From: Cystobasidiopsis lactophilus
Lineage: Eukaryota > Basidiomycota > Agaricostilbomycetes > Agaricostilbales > Chionosphaeraceae
Assembly (NCBI GenBank): GCA_001599975.1
Contig: BCIO01000004.1
Location: 2,887,328 to 2,951,327, forward strand
Length of the DNA stretch: 64,000 bases
Direction: 5' to 3'
Position numbers and translations under genes: made by a program. The notes under the pieces were generated by a model. That model did not search any database, was not told the DNA's origin, and saw nothing but the letters and a program-made list of their open reading frames with translations. This document shows, piece by piece, positions 32,582-43,151 of the stretch; positions within the stretch are counted from its first letter, which is position 1; every line of letters begins with the position of its first letter.

Positions 32582-33556
32582 CTGGCAGGGCAGCTGGGAT
32601 AAGGCAACGACAAGGGGACCGAAAGGAGTCTGAATTCACGAAGATAGCGCTTGAGTAAATGCCAGTCGCGGCCGGGTAAGAGAGCTTCGCCAGTCGCCAC
32701 GGCCCAGAAGGACTTCAGAATAAGTTTGCAAGCAGACGCTTTCTAGGGTTTCAGGCTTCGGCCCAGTCGTGCATGTCATTGAAGCGCTTGTCCCTTGTCC
32801 AGAGACAACGCATTGATCGGCAGGCCTGTCTGCCAGGGTTCGGATTCGAAGGTGCTTTGCACGTCTCCCGAACCACCATTCCTGGCACCCAGGGCTGGTG
32901 AAACAGCAGAAGGACCGTAGAAACACATAAGCTGCAGTGAGACGCTCTTTGTATGGGAGTCGGCAATGCTATTCTTGGAATCCGAAAGCAGTCGACGTCG
33001 GTCGACGTCGAAGGCGGGCGGCCAGCTTGCAGACCAGCATCGGGAGGCGCGCAGGTCTCAAGCCCAACAAACAGCAACAAAGTCAGACAGTACTATAGGT
33101 CCTCGCTTCCGGCAATCTCATGAGGCCCATTCGCAAGTGGAAATAATGTCGAGATTGTAGTCCTCCATGGACCATGATCAGTGCCGGAGAATGGCAGCGA
33201 GTTGAGCAGGTGCCCAGCAAAGCCTCGGCGGCGCTCAGAACATCTAGGCAACGGTAATTGGTGGTCAAGTCGTCGTCGATTTTGGCCGGGCCCCATTAAG
33301 GGCGCTCGTCGCTCGACGGAGCGAGAACGAAGTTCGCCACTCGCATGTTTGTTCAAGTTTGAAGGCGGCATCCAACTTCAGCTATTAACTAGAGCTTTGT
33401 ATTTTGTTAAAAGGGGAGGCCGAAAGCTACAAAAGGCAATCAAAGGGTAGAATACAAGGGGCTGGGCCACCATCGAATAGGCAGACGAAACAATTTACAC
33501 GGTTAAAAAGAAGCTTGCAGTCGTTTGCGGAGGGCGCATCAGCTTGAGAAGCCAGC
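32582..33556. other. Intergenic region with a GTCGACGTCG tandem pair
   Basis: 975 bp lie between two minus-strand genes. Short frames exist on both strands but none shows splice continuity or family resemblance. A perfect tandem duplication of GTCGACGTCG is at 32991-33010, a palindrome-rich site resembling the GTCGACGC repeats upstream of UFD1. It presumably includes the GDSL promoter and the HSF-type gene 3' end. Confidence 0.4.
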
Positions 33557-35400
33557 TCAAGTGAAGCCGGGGACGTGGGGCTTGTATTCGTTGTCGTCGT
33601 ACGCGGGCGCGCTGGAGATCTGCACGGCGGGCGGGGTTTGGCCTTCGGGGCTCTCGGGAGGCGTCTTGGCGGACGGCTTGCGCTTCACCTGGGAGGCCTT
33701 CTTAAGGTTGGAGTGGGAGAGTGAGCGAGGGCGGTTCTTGGTGGACGTTTTGTCGGTCAGGTCCGACTTGCTGCGGTTGATGCTGGCCGAGCGGTCGCGG
33801 GACTTGTTGGAGGCTTTTGGCTTGATCAGCTTGGACAGCTCTTGGTCGTCGCGCAGCAGGTACTGGTGTGAGAAGCCAGAGTAGCAGGAACTCGCTGCAA
33901 GGTTCGGGAACATTTTAATTTTGGAGGGAAGGAGCGGGAAAGGAAGGCCACTGACGCGCAGAAGCACCGGCCAAGCCCGCCGAGCCGTCCTCCAACGTCT
34001 CCAACAGTTGCATGATGGGCAGGCGCGTGAAGCCGTACAGGTTCAGCTGGCGCACAAAGGACGAAGTGTTGGAGTGGCGGAAGTAGATGGGCAAGACCTT
34101 GGTTCCAGACGGTCAGCGCCGCCCTCCACCTAGCACAGAGAAGTGGCTCACCTGGCTTGCAAAGTACTGGTTCGTGTGGCTCAAGATGAAAGCGTTGCCA
34201 GCCGCGTTCCATCGGATATAATCGCGATACCTTGGTGGCAGGCAAAAATGTTTTAGGTCGCGCGGTCGCAGTCTCGGATGTGGGCCGACTCACTTTTCGT
34301 TGTTCAAAAGGTGCAGGAGCTTGGAAATGACTGTGGATTGATCACAGGCAGGTCAGCAGGTTCGCCTCGGAGTGATTGGAAAGCAGTGTGTTGCGCACAA
34401 GGAGTTCCCTGGGCCGGCCGGTCGGTGTAGTCCTCGGCGCCCTCGGCCCCAGCGCTGAAGCGTCCCTCCTCGCCGTTTTCGTCCAAGCTTGGGCTCTTGG
34501 GCGAGTCCTCGTCGGCGGAGGGCAGGGAGCGAGGCAAGGGGGGCGGGCCAACGCCAATCGGGCTCAAGCGAGGCAGGGAGCCACCCCCGCTGTGCAGAAA
34601 GGGTGGAGCGTGGGAGGGCGGGAGCGCGTAGTCGCTGTAGTAGCTGTGGTGATGGCCAACGGACGCGCTTCGGCTGTACGTATTGTCCGGCATGCGCTCA
34701 AACATCTCCTGCGGCGAGGGCGAGGGGGAGATGGAGGGGGACAGGCTGCCGTCGTACGAGTTGACGGGGCTGGCAGAGAGGCCATAGGCGTTCGGGTAGG
34801 ACGGGCTGAGCAAGTTTGGCGCGGAGCGTTGCGGCATGAGCATGGGCTGAGCGACGCCGGGGTAAGAGGCGGCTGGGAGGCCCGGCAAACCGCTGGCGAT
34901 GGGGTAGGGCTGGAAGTCCTGGCGTGGAGGGAGGTACTGGGGAGCCATAGGGCGGGAGAAAAAGCCGGTCCCAAAGGCAGTCGCGGGCATGTCGTGGTAA
35001 ACATAATTGTGCTCGCTCTGAGGCTGGCCGCCGCCGCCGCCGCCGCCGCCCTCCTCGATGGGCAGGAAGCGGCGATCCTGGGGCGCAAACTGCAAGGTGG
35101 TGGCGGGGGCGGACTGGATTTGGGAGTAGCGCATGTTGGGCGAGTGGAGCTGCTGCTGGTCGTCGGCCGCAGAATAGTGGCGAAAGCTGGCTGATCGTCT
35201 CGGACTAGATCTGCGGTTGTGTGGCTCTACGTCAGGCCCTTGCTTCTTGCTGTATAGAGAACAAAGGCAGGGAGAGGACGTACGGCTCTGCTGGGCGTAG
35301 CAATTAAATTGGCGTCTTAGCTCGGGCCGGCCCTCGACTTGCATGAAACGCTTCGCTTACCCTGGGAGCTGCTTGCGGACGGATAAGCCGCGGTGGACAT
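33557..35400 (-). CDS. HSF-type DNA-binding transcription factor
   Basis: The ATG at 35398-35400 gives MSTAAYPSASSSQG, followed by short introns. A long disordered region comes next: Ser/Pro/Tyr-rich with a poly-Gly run (near 35030-35055) and clusters such as SPSISPSPSPQEMF. The DNA-binding winged helix comes late, near 33830-34330: ISKLLHLLNNEKYRDYIRWN, NAFILSHTNQYFASQVLPIY, FRHSNTSSFVRQLNLYGFTR, and after an intron HQYLLRDDQELSKLIKPK. These match heat-shock factors (FKHNNFASFVRQLNMYGF block). A basic, Ser-rich tail ends HVPGFT. No HR-A/B coiled coil is obvious, so it resembles Sfl1/Mga1-type developmental regulators more than classical Hsf1 (inference). Confidence 0.82.
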
Positions 35401-37199
35401 AGTGCTGAGTTGGTGGCCGAGCAAAAAAGAGCGCAAGAAGGGCGCGAAAGGGCGGCTGATCCTCTCCAAAAGCAAAACAAGGACTGGCTGAAATGATTGA
35501 ACGGGGCACAGACCGCTTCATTCTGGGAGCAGTTCTAAGCGCCTCAAAGACCAGAAGGCGTGAGGTACGCTCGGATTCTTGTGCTCCGAGCAGCAGTGCT
35601 GGCGTTCCAGCTGGCCTGGTCATCAGCCTCAGGTTCCCGGCTTCTTGGCGACCTGGGGCTTCCCGACGTTGGCCACGCAGACCGACAACAGCAGCCATTC
35701 AATCTTTGAGGGCCACGCCGTTCATTCATCAAGCAAAAGGAGGCATCAGATCTCCGCGGCCGATACGGAGCGGGCGTGCGTGAGCTTTGAAGGGCAGCAT
35801 GATGGAAGCTTTCAGCTTGGGTGGCGCGCGCAGATAGCATCTCCGAGGGCATCAGGGGTGAGTGTCTTGTGCGCAGGCCAAAAAGTGATGGAGAGAGCTG
35901 CGACAGTCCATGAGCAGTCGTCAATCAACTGCCTGGATCATTTGTGCGAGACACGGGCCAAAGTGGTTCGGTTGGCTAGGAATAGTCAAACCCTTCTTGC
36001 AATGCCACTGCCACTTGACAAAATGCCCGGTCGTGTGCACACAACCAAAGCAGCTCCCAAAACCAGGTTGGGGCTGCCGACGCCTGTCAGGAACGGCCAG
36101 AGGTCGACGCGCCGTGGCCTAATGATGAACCTTCACGCGTCTTGCCCGGACATCTCTGTAAGGACACCTTCTAAGGCCCCGCTGTCAACGCAGCTGACTC
36201 TCACGCAAGGCTTTGAGCTCTTCCCAAAGCAGGATGGCCACCAAATGAGCAAGTCCGTCGATCCTTTCGTGCGCCCACAAGTCGGAAGACCTGCCGAAAA
36301 GTCACGAGCTGGGGAGCTTGGAGGGGAGAATTCGGCGCTAACTCCTCGAACGACTTTGTCAGGAGAGCCTTTGCAAGAGCCAAGCAAGCCTTTGGGGGCA
36401 GCAAACGAAGGAAGGCGCCCAGGCCTTCAAATCTTCTTCGCTGCGCTCGACGACCGACAAAGCGTCGGCGCAATCAACCCCCATCGCACCAGCGCCGTGC
36501 CCCAGCTTTGCTATCCTCGGTGCGCCCGACCCTTCCTATTGTCGTTCCCCTTGATCGTCGCTCAAGAACGAACTAGCAGGGCCCAGGCAGACGCTGCCGG
36601 ATCTACTCCGAGCGCGCTTCTGACGAGATCCAAATCTTGCCAAATTGGGTCGACGCTTCCGCCCTGTGACAGCTCGTCTCTAGCTGTCAAAGTGTACCTG
36701 ATCGCTTCTCTTCAACAAGTCGCCGGCCACCTTATCGCTCGTCAGCCCCTCAAGCTTGCGGCGTGGTCTGGTGCCTCGCCCACTTTAGAGGCGGACCCAG
36801 CATCATTGCACTTTGGCCTGTGCCCCTCTCGCCCTCCATCTCCGCCCTACCCGTCCACGCACACAAGCAAAGTCTGCGATCAGTCCAAGCCGGGGCCGCC
36901 GTGCCTGGCCCTGTTCGCTTGTGTCGACTGTCACAACCCTCATTCGCCTTCGCCTCGATTGGCCTGCGCTTGGCTCCGTGCTTGCCGGCTTCACAAAAAG
37001 CTCGGGTGATAGCCCTGAAACAAGAGTTTTGCATAAGAAGAGAAGAGACTAGCGCGTGAGCGCTCAGGTCATCGGACGGCAGGCTTTCGAATTCCGCCTC
37101 TACGTCTGCTCCCAAGGCCGCTCTGTAGGGACTCCTTCGGAGACTGGCCTCGCAATTTGACGACGAGGGCGCCTCGCTTTGTCTTCTTTTCACCGGGGC
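35401..37199. promoter_or_regulatory. 1.8-kb bidirectional region between two transcription-factor genes
   Basis: The HSF-type gene runs left and the Medusa-type gene runs right from this block. It is the longest non-coding interval in the window apart from a candidate open frame (listed separately). The part nearest 37200 is CT-rich, as expected for a long fungal leader. Long regulatory regions are common for developmental regulators. Confidence 0.4.
35889..37009 (+). CDS. Candidate orphan ORF in the shared promoter (373 aa)
   Basis: From the ATG at 35889 the frame stays open to a TGA ending at 37009, and it is open without ATG back to about 35579. At this base composition a stop-free run of about 1.4 kb is unlikely by chance. 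The predicted protein has no domain, no signal peptide and no obvious codon bias. The second half is Pro/Ser/Cys-rich and looks like translated leader sequence. It has no introns, unlike most neighbours. It may be a real orphan gene, part of the Medusa leader, or a chance frame. Confidence 0.22.
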
Positions 37200-40008
37200 A
37201 TGTCATACCCCGACCTCTATACTTCAGGTCCGTTCAAACAAACTTCAGCGGCCAAAAAATGACCGCCCTGCTCAAAATCCTTCGCACCCTCGCAGATTCT
37301 CAGCCACGACATTTCAACGACCCAAACCCTTACGATCAATACATTACCCGCTTGCCCTCCCAGCAACCGCCGCCGCCGCCGCACCAGCAACCGCCGCACC
37401 AGCTCCTGGCCTACCAAACCCCCCAGCAGCACTATTCGCCCGAGTCTAGCACCAACTCCAACTCGCCGAGGCAGCAGCACCAGCCTGGCCCGCCGGCCAT
37501 GGCGCACTACACCTACGGCGAGCCCAGAGAGGCGCCGACCATGACCCACAACGGCCACCACCACGGCCACTCCAGATCCAGCTCGCTCAACACGGCCCCG
37601 TCCCCGTCCGTCGGCCGCTTCCCTCCCCAGCCTACGACTCCTCTGCATGCGTCCACGTCCAAGCTGGCCATCCAATCGCCGGAGCCTCACCTGAACCACC
37701 AGCAGCCGGCCATGCCTTCGATCACGGTGCTCTCTGTCGATCCGATCGCCGGTGTCGCTGGCACGCAGGTCAAGGTCTGCATCAATGTCTACCCCTCGCC
37801 TACGTACCCCATTCGCTCCTTTCGGGTGACCTTTGGGACGCTGGATGCGGGCACGCGCGTGACTTTCGAGAACCGCTCGAACCCAGCGGTCGAATACGTC
37901 GAGCTCGCCGCCACTGCGCCAATGCTCCAAGGGCCCATGCAGACCGGCAGGGTGTCGCTTTTGATCCAGGCCGCCGGGCCCAACGACTTTTTGCTGTGCC
38001 GATCAGAGGCGGGCGCCTTCGAATACGTCGATCGTGCGTCTTCCTCTCCCTTCCCTTCGTTTCCCGCTCGTTGTCTAACTCAAATATGGCCATGCAACAC
38101 AGCTGGGCAACCGGCACCATACGGCCCTCCAGCAACACCCGAAAAGCCAGCCAACTCCACCAGACCTGCGCCGAGCTCAAGTCCGCGGAAGAGGGCCGGC
38201 GAGCCGTTGACGGGGGACAGGCCCAGGCCAGGCAGGTTCTTTCCTGCCTTATTGATGCCAACGACTCTCTGACATTGCTCTTGGTACTTGCAGCGCCTCT
38301 CGAATTTCCTCTCACGCCGTCGCCAAGAACACCTCAGCATCCCCACTTCTCCCACTCCCAGTCTTCTCCCCATCTTTCCACTTTTGCCTCCCCTTCCATG
38401 AGTATGCCGGGCTCGGCTATGACGGACAAAGGCGTCTTCAGCAGTAAGCTTGGCATTTGCTAAAACTAGCCGAACCGGAGCCTGATTGGTTTTCCCTGCA
38501 ACAGGTGACGACAACGGCACACCGACCATTGGCAGCTCTGAATGGGGTGGCCTGCGAATTGGCACCTCAGAAGGCGCGCCGCCCAATGGCGAGACCGAGA
38601 CGACGCCGGTGCGCGCTTCCACCAGCACTGGCTCGCTTCGCCACCCGCCCGTGGCCTCCGAGTCCGGCTCCCAACCAGCTCTTCTTCGAACATCCCAAAT
38701 ACCCAATTCTCCGACGACAACTACGTTCCCTAACGGGACACAAGAGATTGGTGGAACGATCGCCGCGAGCAAGGCGGTGCTCAAGCTGGACGGCGACCTG
38801 AATGCTATGGCTTTGGGGTGGACGTCAGAAGAGTGGCAGCTTCGTCGGCGACTGGTGCAGTTCTGGCGGGTGCAAGAGGGGCACGTCATCAATACCACCT
38901 TCCGGCCCATCCGCCCAGTCGAGTTCCAAGCGAACAGCATCGTCATCTCCTGCATCTTCCGCGACGACAAGAACGAGTGCTTCGTCACCTCCGTCGACGC
39001 CATCTACCTGCTCGAAGCCTTGGTCGGGGCCAGGTTCACGGTGGAAGAGAAGAACCGCATCCGTCGCAACCTCGAAGGCTTCAAGCCTATCACCGTCAGC
39101 AAGACCAAAACAGAAAGCGAGCCCTTCTTCAAGCTCATCATGGGCTTCCCCAACCCCAAGCCGCGCAACATCGAAAAGGACGTCAAGGTCTTCCCCTGGA
39201 AGATTTTGGCGAGCGCGCTCAAAAAGATCATTGGCAAGGTTGGTGCTCGAGCCCGTTGAGCTCGCTTCGACTCCTGCTGATCCTCTCCATTTAGTACTCC
39301 GCCACTTACCAAGGTCCACCGGAAGTCATTGCCGCCCAAAATCTGACCGACTCGACGTCGACACTGCCCAGCCCGATGGTGAACTCCGAGCCGCCAATGT
39401 CACCCGACGCCAAGCAGTCGACCAAGGACTCGGAGTCGCCTCAAACGCCATTCGGCGGCCACTTTACCTTTGGCGGTGGGCAGGCGCAGTCCCCCGTGAC
39501 CTCGCCGACCATCTCGGTCTTCCCCATGTCTGCCACCTACCCTCCGCCCTCCTTTGCAGACCACCGACAGCAGATGCTTGCGCACCACCACCGATCTTAC
39601 TCTGACACCTCGGGGTTGACCATGAAGAGCATGTCCCTCAGCAACTTGCCGGACCACATGGGCCACCACCGCTCTCGCACCAGCTTGAACGGCACGATGC
39701 CGACCTTTGCGCACCCATACATCGCATCGAGTTTGCCAAGCTCCGTTCCGACAAGCCCGACCATCTTCAACATGCCGGACTTGCCCTTCTTGAGGCCGGA
39801 CTCGGCCTCCCAGCACCACGGTGGCTACCACTCCCCCTCTGCCTTTACTTTCGATACCACGAGCCACGATATCGATATCGACCGTCGCCCTCACTCGGCG
39901 AGCATGGTGGACGAGCATCAATTTACCAACTTTGACAGCTTGGAGAACGACAAGCCGGAAGATCACTTGTCTTCGAAAGGCCATCACTCCCAGTCAAATA
40001 GCCGCTGA
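37200..40008 (+). CDS. Medusa-type developmental transcription regulator
   Basis: I prefer the ATG at 37200 (MSYPDLYTS), spliced to SQPRHFNDPNPYDQYITR; an alternative start is the ATG at 37259. A Gln/Pro/His-rich N-terminus precedes an immunoglobulin-like block (ITVLSVDPIAGVAGTQVKV). After short introns comes the highly conserved block: GWTSEEWQLRRRLVQFWRVQ, SCIFRDDKNECFVTSVDAIY, LLEALVGARFTVEEKNRIRR, NLEGFKPITVSKTKTESEPF and PRNIEKDVKVFPWKILASAL, ending KKIIGKYSA. This matches the fungal Medusa family (MedA, Ren1, Acr1, Ustilago Med1), which controls conidiation or sexual development. A His/Ser-rich tail ends HHSQSNSR. The family call rests on remembered conservation of this block. Confidence 0.8.
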
Positions 40009-40471
40009 GAAAAAGATCCGAGCCTCTGTGTGTGTGGGAATACCGGAAGAAATATGGTCAAGAGACGGTGGCGCCAAAACGCCAACCTCTAGAAAAAATG
40101 GACACTTCATCCTTCGTGTTTTCGTATGTGGATAAAGGTCTTGTGCCCTTTCCACGAGAGCAGACTCTCAGGCTTGTGTTGTCTCCTCTTTTTGTCCTCC
40201 CTTTATTAGATCCAATGACTGCCATCCCTCAAACTTGTAAAACTAGCCGCTTCTCAAAGAGGGAAATCAAAGTTATACTCGAGACTCGAGACAACCAAGC
40301 TTTGCGTAGAGCAGAACAGAACGATGCGAGTGCGGATTGCAGATGACTTTGATACATGGTTTGATAGGCGGCGTTTTGGTAAGAAATCGTTAGCTGGAAG
40401 GGTACCTGTAAGACGCCTCGGCACGGCATTTAGCTCTTTGACTTTTGGTGCCAACTGTGGTGGCGGGGCGC
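40009..40471. other. Convergent intergenic region
   Basis: This is the 3' region between the Medusa-type gene and the next minus-strand gene. A further exon of the minus-strand gene could lie at about 40229-40409 if the GTGAGC just after codon AFQ is used as a donor. Otherwise nothing coding is seen. Confidence 0.4.
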
Positions 40472-42900
40472 TCACCTGAAAGCCGTGATATAGCTGTCCG
40501 GTTGAGGCACAGCACCCTGCTGGTCGGAGGCCGAGGCCGACGAAGAGCGGCGCGATACGCGGGAGGACTTGAAGACGGGCGGCATGGAGAACTTTGACCG
40601 AGCCTTGGCCTTTTTGCCACCGCCAATCAGCTCGTCGCCTTCAAAGCTGCCCGCCACACCCCCGTTCGGATTGAAGAGCCGCGTGGGAGGCTCGGACGAT
40701 GGCCGGTTGAGAGCCCAGGGAGAGGCCGGCATCGGTCCCAGGTCGTTAAAGTCGCGGTGGTGTTCGTTAGAGGAGGACGAGGAGCCAGCATCTGGTGGCA
40801 AAGCTGGCAAGCTCTTCTCCTTTCGCACGGTGTTCGGCAGAGAAGGCGGTGGTTCCTCAGAGCTGGTAACAATATGAAGCGGCTGCAACGTGAGAAAGGT
40901 GGTAGGCGGGGCTGGAAGCGGGCTGTCTGGCCGGCCAGAGTGTGCCAGCTGGAGCGGGAATGGAGCCGAAGGATTGATTGGGCTCGAATACTGCGATGCC
41001 ACAGGCATGCCATCCTTAGGTGACTGGGGTCCAGCCAGGGAGCTCTGGCTGGACGAAACTGAGGCGGACCGGTCGTGCGGTCGTCCCGACGACTTGTCGA
41101 AGAAATACGAAGGGTAAGGGGGCTGTAGAGGTGTGTCGTCGTCATCTTCCGCGTCCGCTGCAGTCCAATGATACTGGCGGTGCTGCTGCAAGCCTGCTGC
41201 GGCAAGGGCGTCGCGGTCGGTCGCGCCGTGAAAGCTGGGCGACGCAGGCGCAGAGGCCGACTCGAACCAGCGGCTGAAGAACTTCTTGATGCCTTTCCGC
41301 CCGCCGCTTTTGCCTGTCTTGCCTGACGCCACATAAGGGGACTGTGCGTCGAAGCGGTTATGAAGATCAGCGTCATTGGCGGAGAAAGGGGTTTCTGGTG
41401 AGGTTGTGGGCGACAACGGAAAGAGGTGATTGTGGTCTGGGTTCAAGCCGAGATGCATGTCCACCATGGAACCAGAGGCCATGAAGCTGGTGACGCTGCC
41501 GTTGGCAGACCCGCCGCCCAGCCGGAAGATCCTGGACCGCCTCGACGACGCGTTGGACCATACACCCGTTGACTTTGGCCGGTCTGACCAGGCATAACCG
41601 CTCTGGCCACTTGGAGAAGGCGATCTGGCAGGGGCAGGTCGGCCGTTGACGACACTTCGGGAAGTTGACTTGAGCATGTCGGACGAGGCGGAGCGCAAGG
41701 GTGGATTGGAAAATCTGCGGTCGCCTTCCGGCTGCTGGGAGTACCTGGGGTTTGGAATTTGAAGGGACCAGGCGGACGAGTTGCTCGCTGGCGAATTGTA
41801 CATGGCAGGAGGAGGAGGGTGGGATTGCTGCTGCCGCGGGCCAGTGGACCGGCCTCTCGGCGGCGTCGGCAGCGTCGCTTTCTCTTCTTTGGTCAGGTCG
41901 ATCTGCTGGACGATGATGCCAGAAGGTAAGACGGTGCTGGAGCGCGTTCGCGGGCGCACTAAATTGGAGAGGAAGCTCGTAGGCCGCGTCGACGCATTGG
42001 CATTGTTTGTGGCCGAAGACAGGGGCTGCGCCTGTGGAGGCGGTCCGTTGGCAGATGTGGAGAGGCGCCGCTGTTCGTTATGCCGGATGGTTTGCTCGAG
42101 CTCCATGAGCTGCGCTTGCTCGTTCAAATAAGCATGCAAAGCGCGCCAGCGGTGGCTGCTCGATGAGCCGTTCTGTGTGGCAAGCAGCGATAAGCTGATG
42201 CCTCCACAAATGACGCAAGAAGCAAGCAAGAACACACCATGCTGGTCCAGAGCTTGAGCGAGGGCGCGGTCAATGGGTGGCCCTTTGCTATCCGCTGCTT
42301 CTTTTGCTTCTGCGTGGAAGCCCGCTTCTCTTGGCTGCCGCCTCCGTCCGCCATGTACCCCGACTCTTCGCTAGTGTGGCCCTGAGCAGAGTGGTGCTGG
42401 GATGAGGAGCGCTTGGCCGGCCGTAGCTCGTTTTCGGATTCTGGGGCGGCCGCCGCCTGAGCTAGAGCCTCGCAGAAGTCGGCATCCGAAGCCCTGGCCC
42501 AGCAGCCGGGCGAGGAGACGTCGACGTCTGCCATGTCGCGGTCGCGCATCATGCACTCGACGCACACCTCGGGCCCGAGCAGCATGCCGGGCACTAAAGG
42601 AGCTAGTGGCAGCTTGCTCGACGACGCTTCCGGCTGCCAATCTAGCGGCTTGTCCTTGGTGGGCAGGATGGCCGGGTAGGGGCTGCTCGAGGCCAGTGTG
42701 TCGTTCAAAGTGGGCAGGATGAAGCCGCCGTCCTGGTAGCTGGCCAGCTTGCCAGGCGAGCTCTGGGGCGGCGGCGCATTATTGTTGTTCGCCATGAATG
42801 CTGCGGACGGCACCGGCCCTGCAGCCGCCACTTCGACCTCCTCTGGGGCGGTCACCATGGCCGACGAGGCAGCGAAGGACGGTTTAGCGGCGTGCTGCAT
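40472..42900 (-). CDS. Conserved-looking fungal protein of unknown function, Ser/Pro-rich
   Basis: The ATG at 42898-42900 starts MQHAAKPSFAASSAMVTAPE. The N-terminal exon has a distinctive block GPEVCVECMMRDRDMADVDV, SSPGCWARASDADFCEAL and, near its end, HPLTAPSLKLWTSM. An intron joins this to NGSSSSHRWRALHAYLNEQA, QLMELEQTIRHNEQRRL. The remaining 500 or so residues are low-complexity, with GKSGGRKGIKKFFSRWFESA as a basic amphipathic patch. I recall the CxxCMMRDRDxADVDV block in many basidiomycete proteins of unknown role, but cannot verify it here. The frame ends at 40472 with ITAFR; the alternative is a splice at the preceding CAG/GTGAGC into a further exon. Confidence 0.68.
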
Positions 42901-43151
42901 TCCCCATCCACAAATTTGAGGCTTTGGGTGTGTGCGCCAGCGCCAAACAGCGATTTACGCGTGCACAAGCGAGCGCCCAGACCCGCAATGGCTCTGTCGT
43001 CGTTGGCAAAGTTTCTGTCAAGTCTGAATAGAGGTTGCAGCGTTCGTTGGAGCTGTGCAAGGCAACTCACTTCGAGAGATCGCCACTTGACCCTCAGAAT
43101 TTTTTTTTTCCACGCCAGCGTCGCGGCGATGACCCTCAAAGTCGAGCAGCG

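Noticed and set aside
32821-32850. GTTCG-like sequence resembling a tRNA T-arm
   Set aside because: No matching acceptor stem, D-arm or anticodon arm could be built around it.
32582-33556. Possible gene between the GDSL esterase and the HSF-type factor
   Set aside because: Frames of about 100 codons exist on both strands, but none has consistent splice sites, composition or family resemblance.
34376-35194. Plus-strand Gly/Val/Ala-rich frame opposite the HSF-type gene
   Set aside because: Antisense shadow; the minus strand carries the transcription factor with an intact winged helix downstream.
40613-40802. Two further copies of the 9-mer GGTGGCAAA/TTTGCCACC (40613, 40794)
   Set aside because: They lie inside coding sequence of the 40472-42900 gene and may be due to codon composition; not used as promoter evidence.
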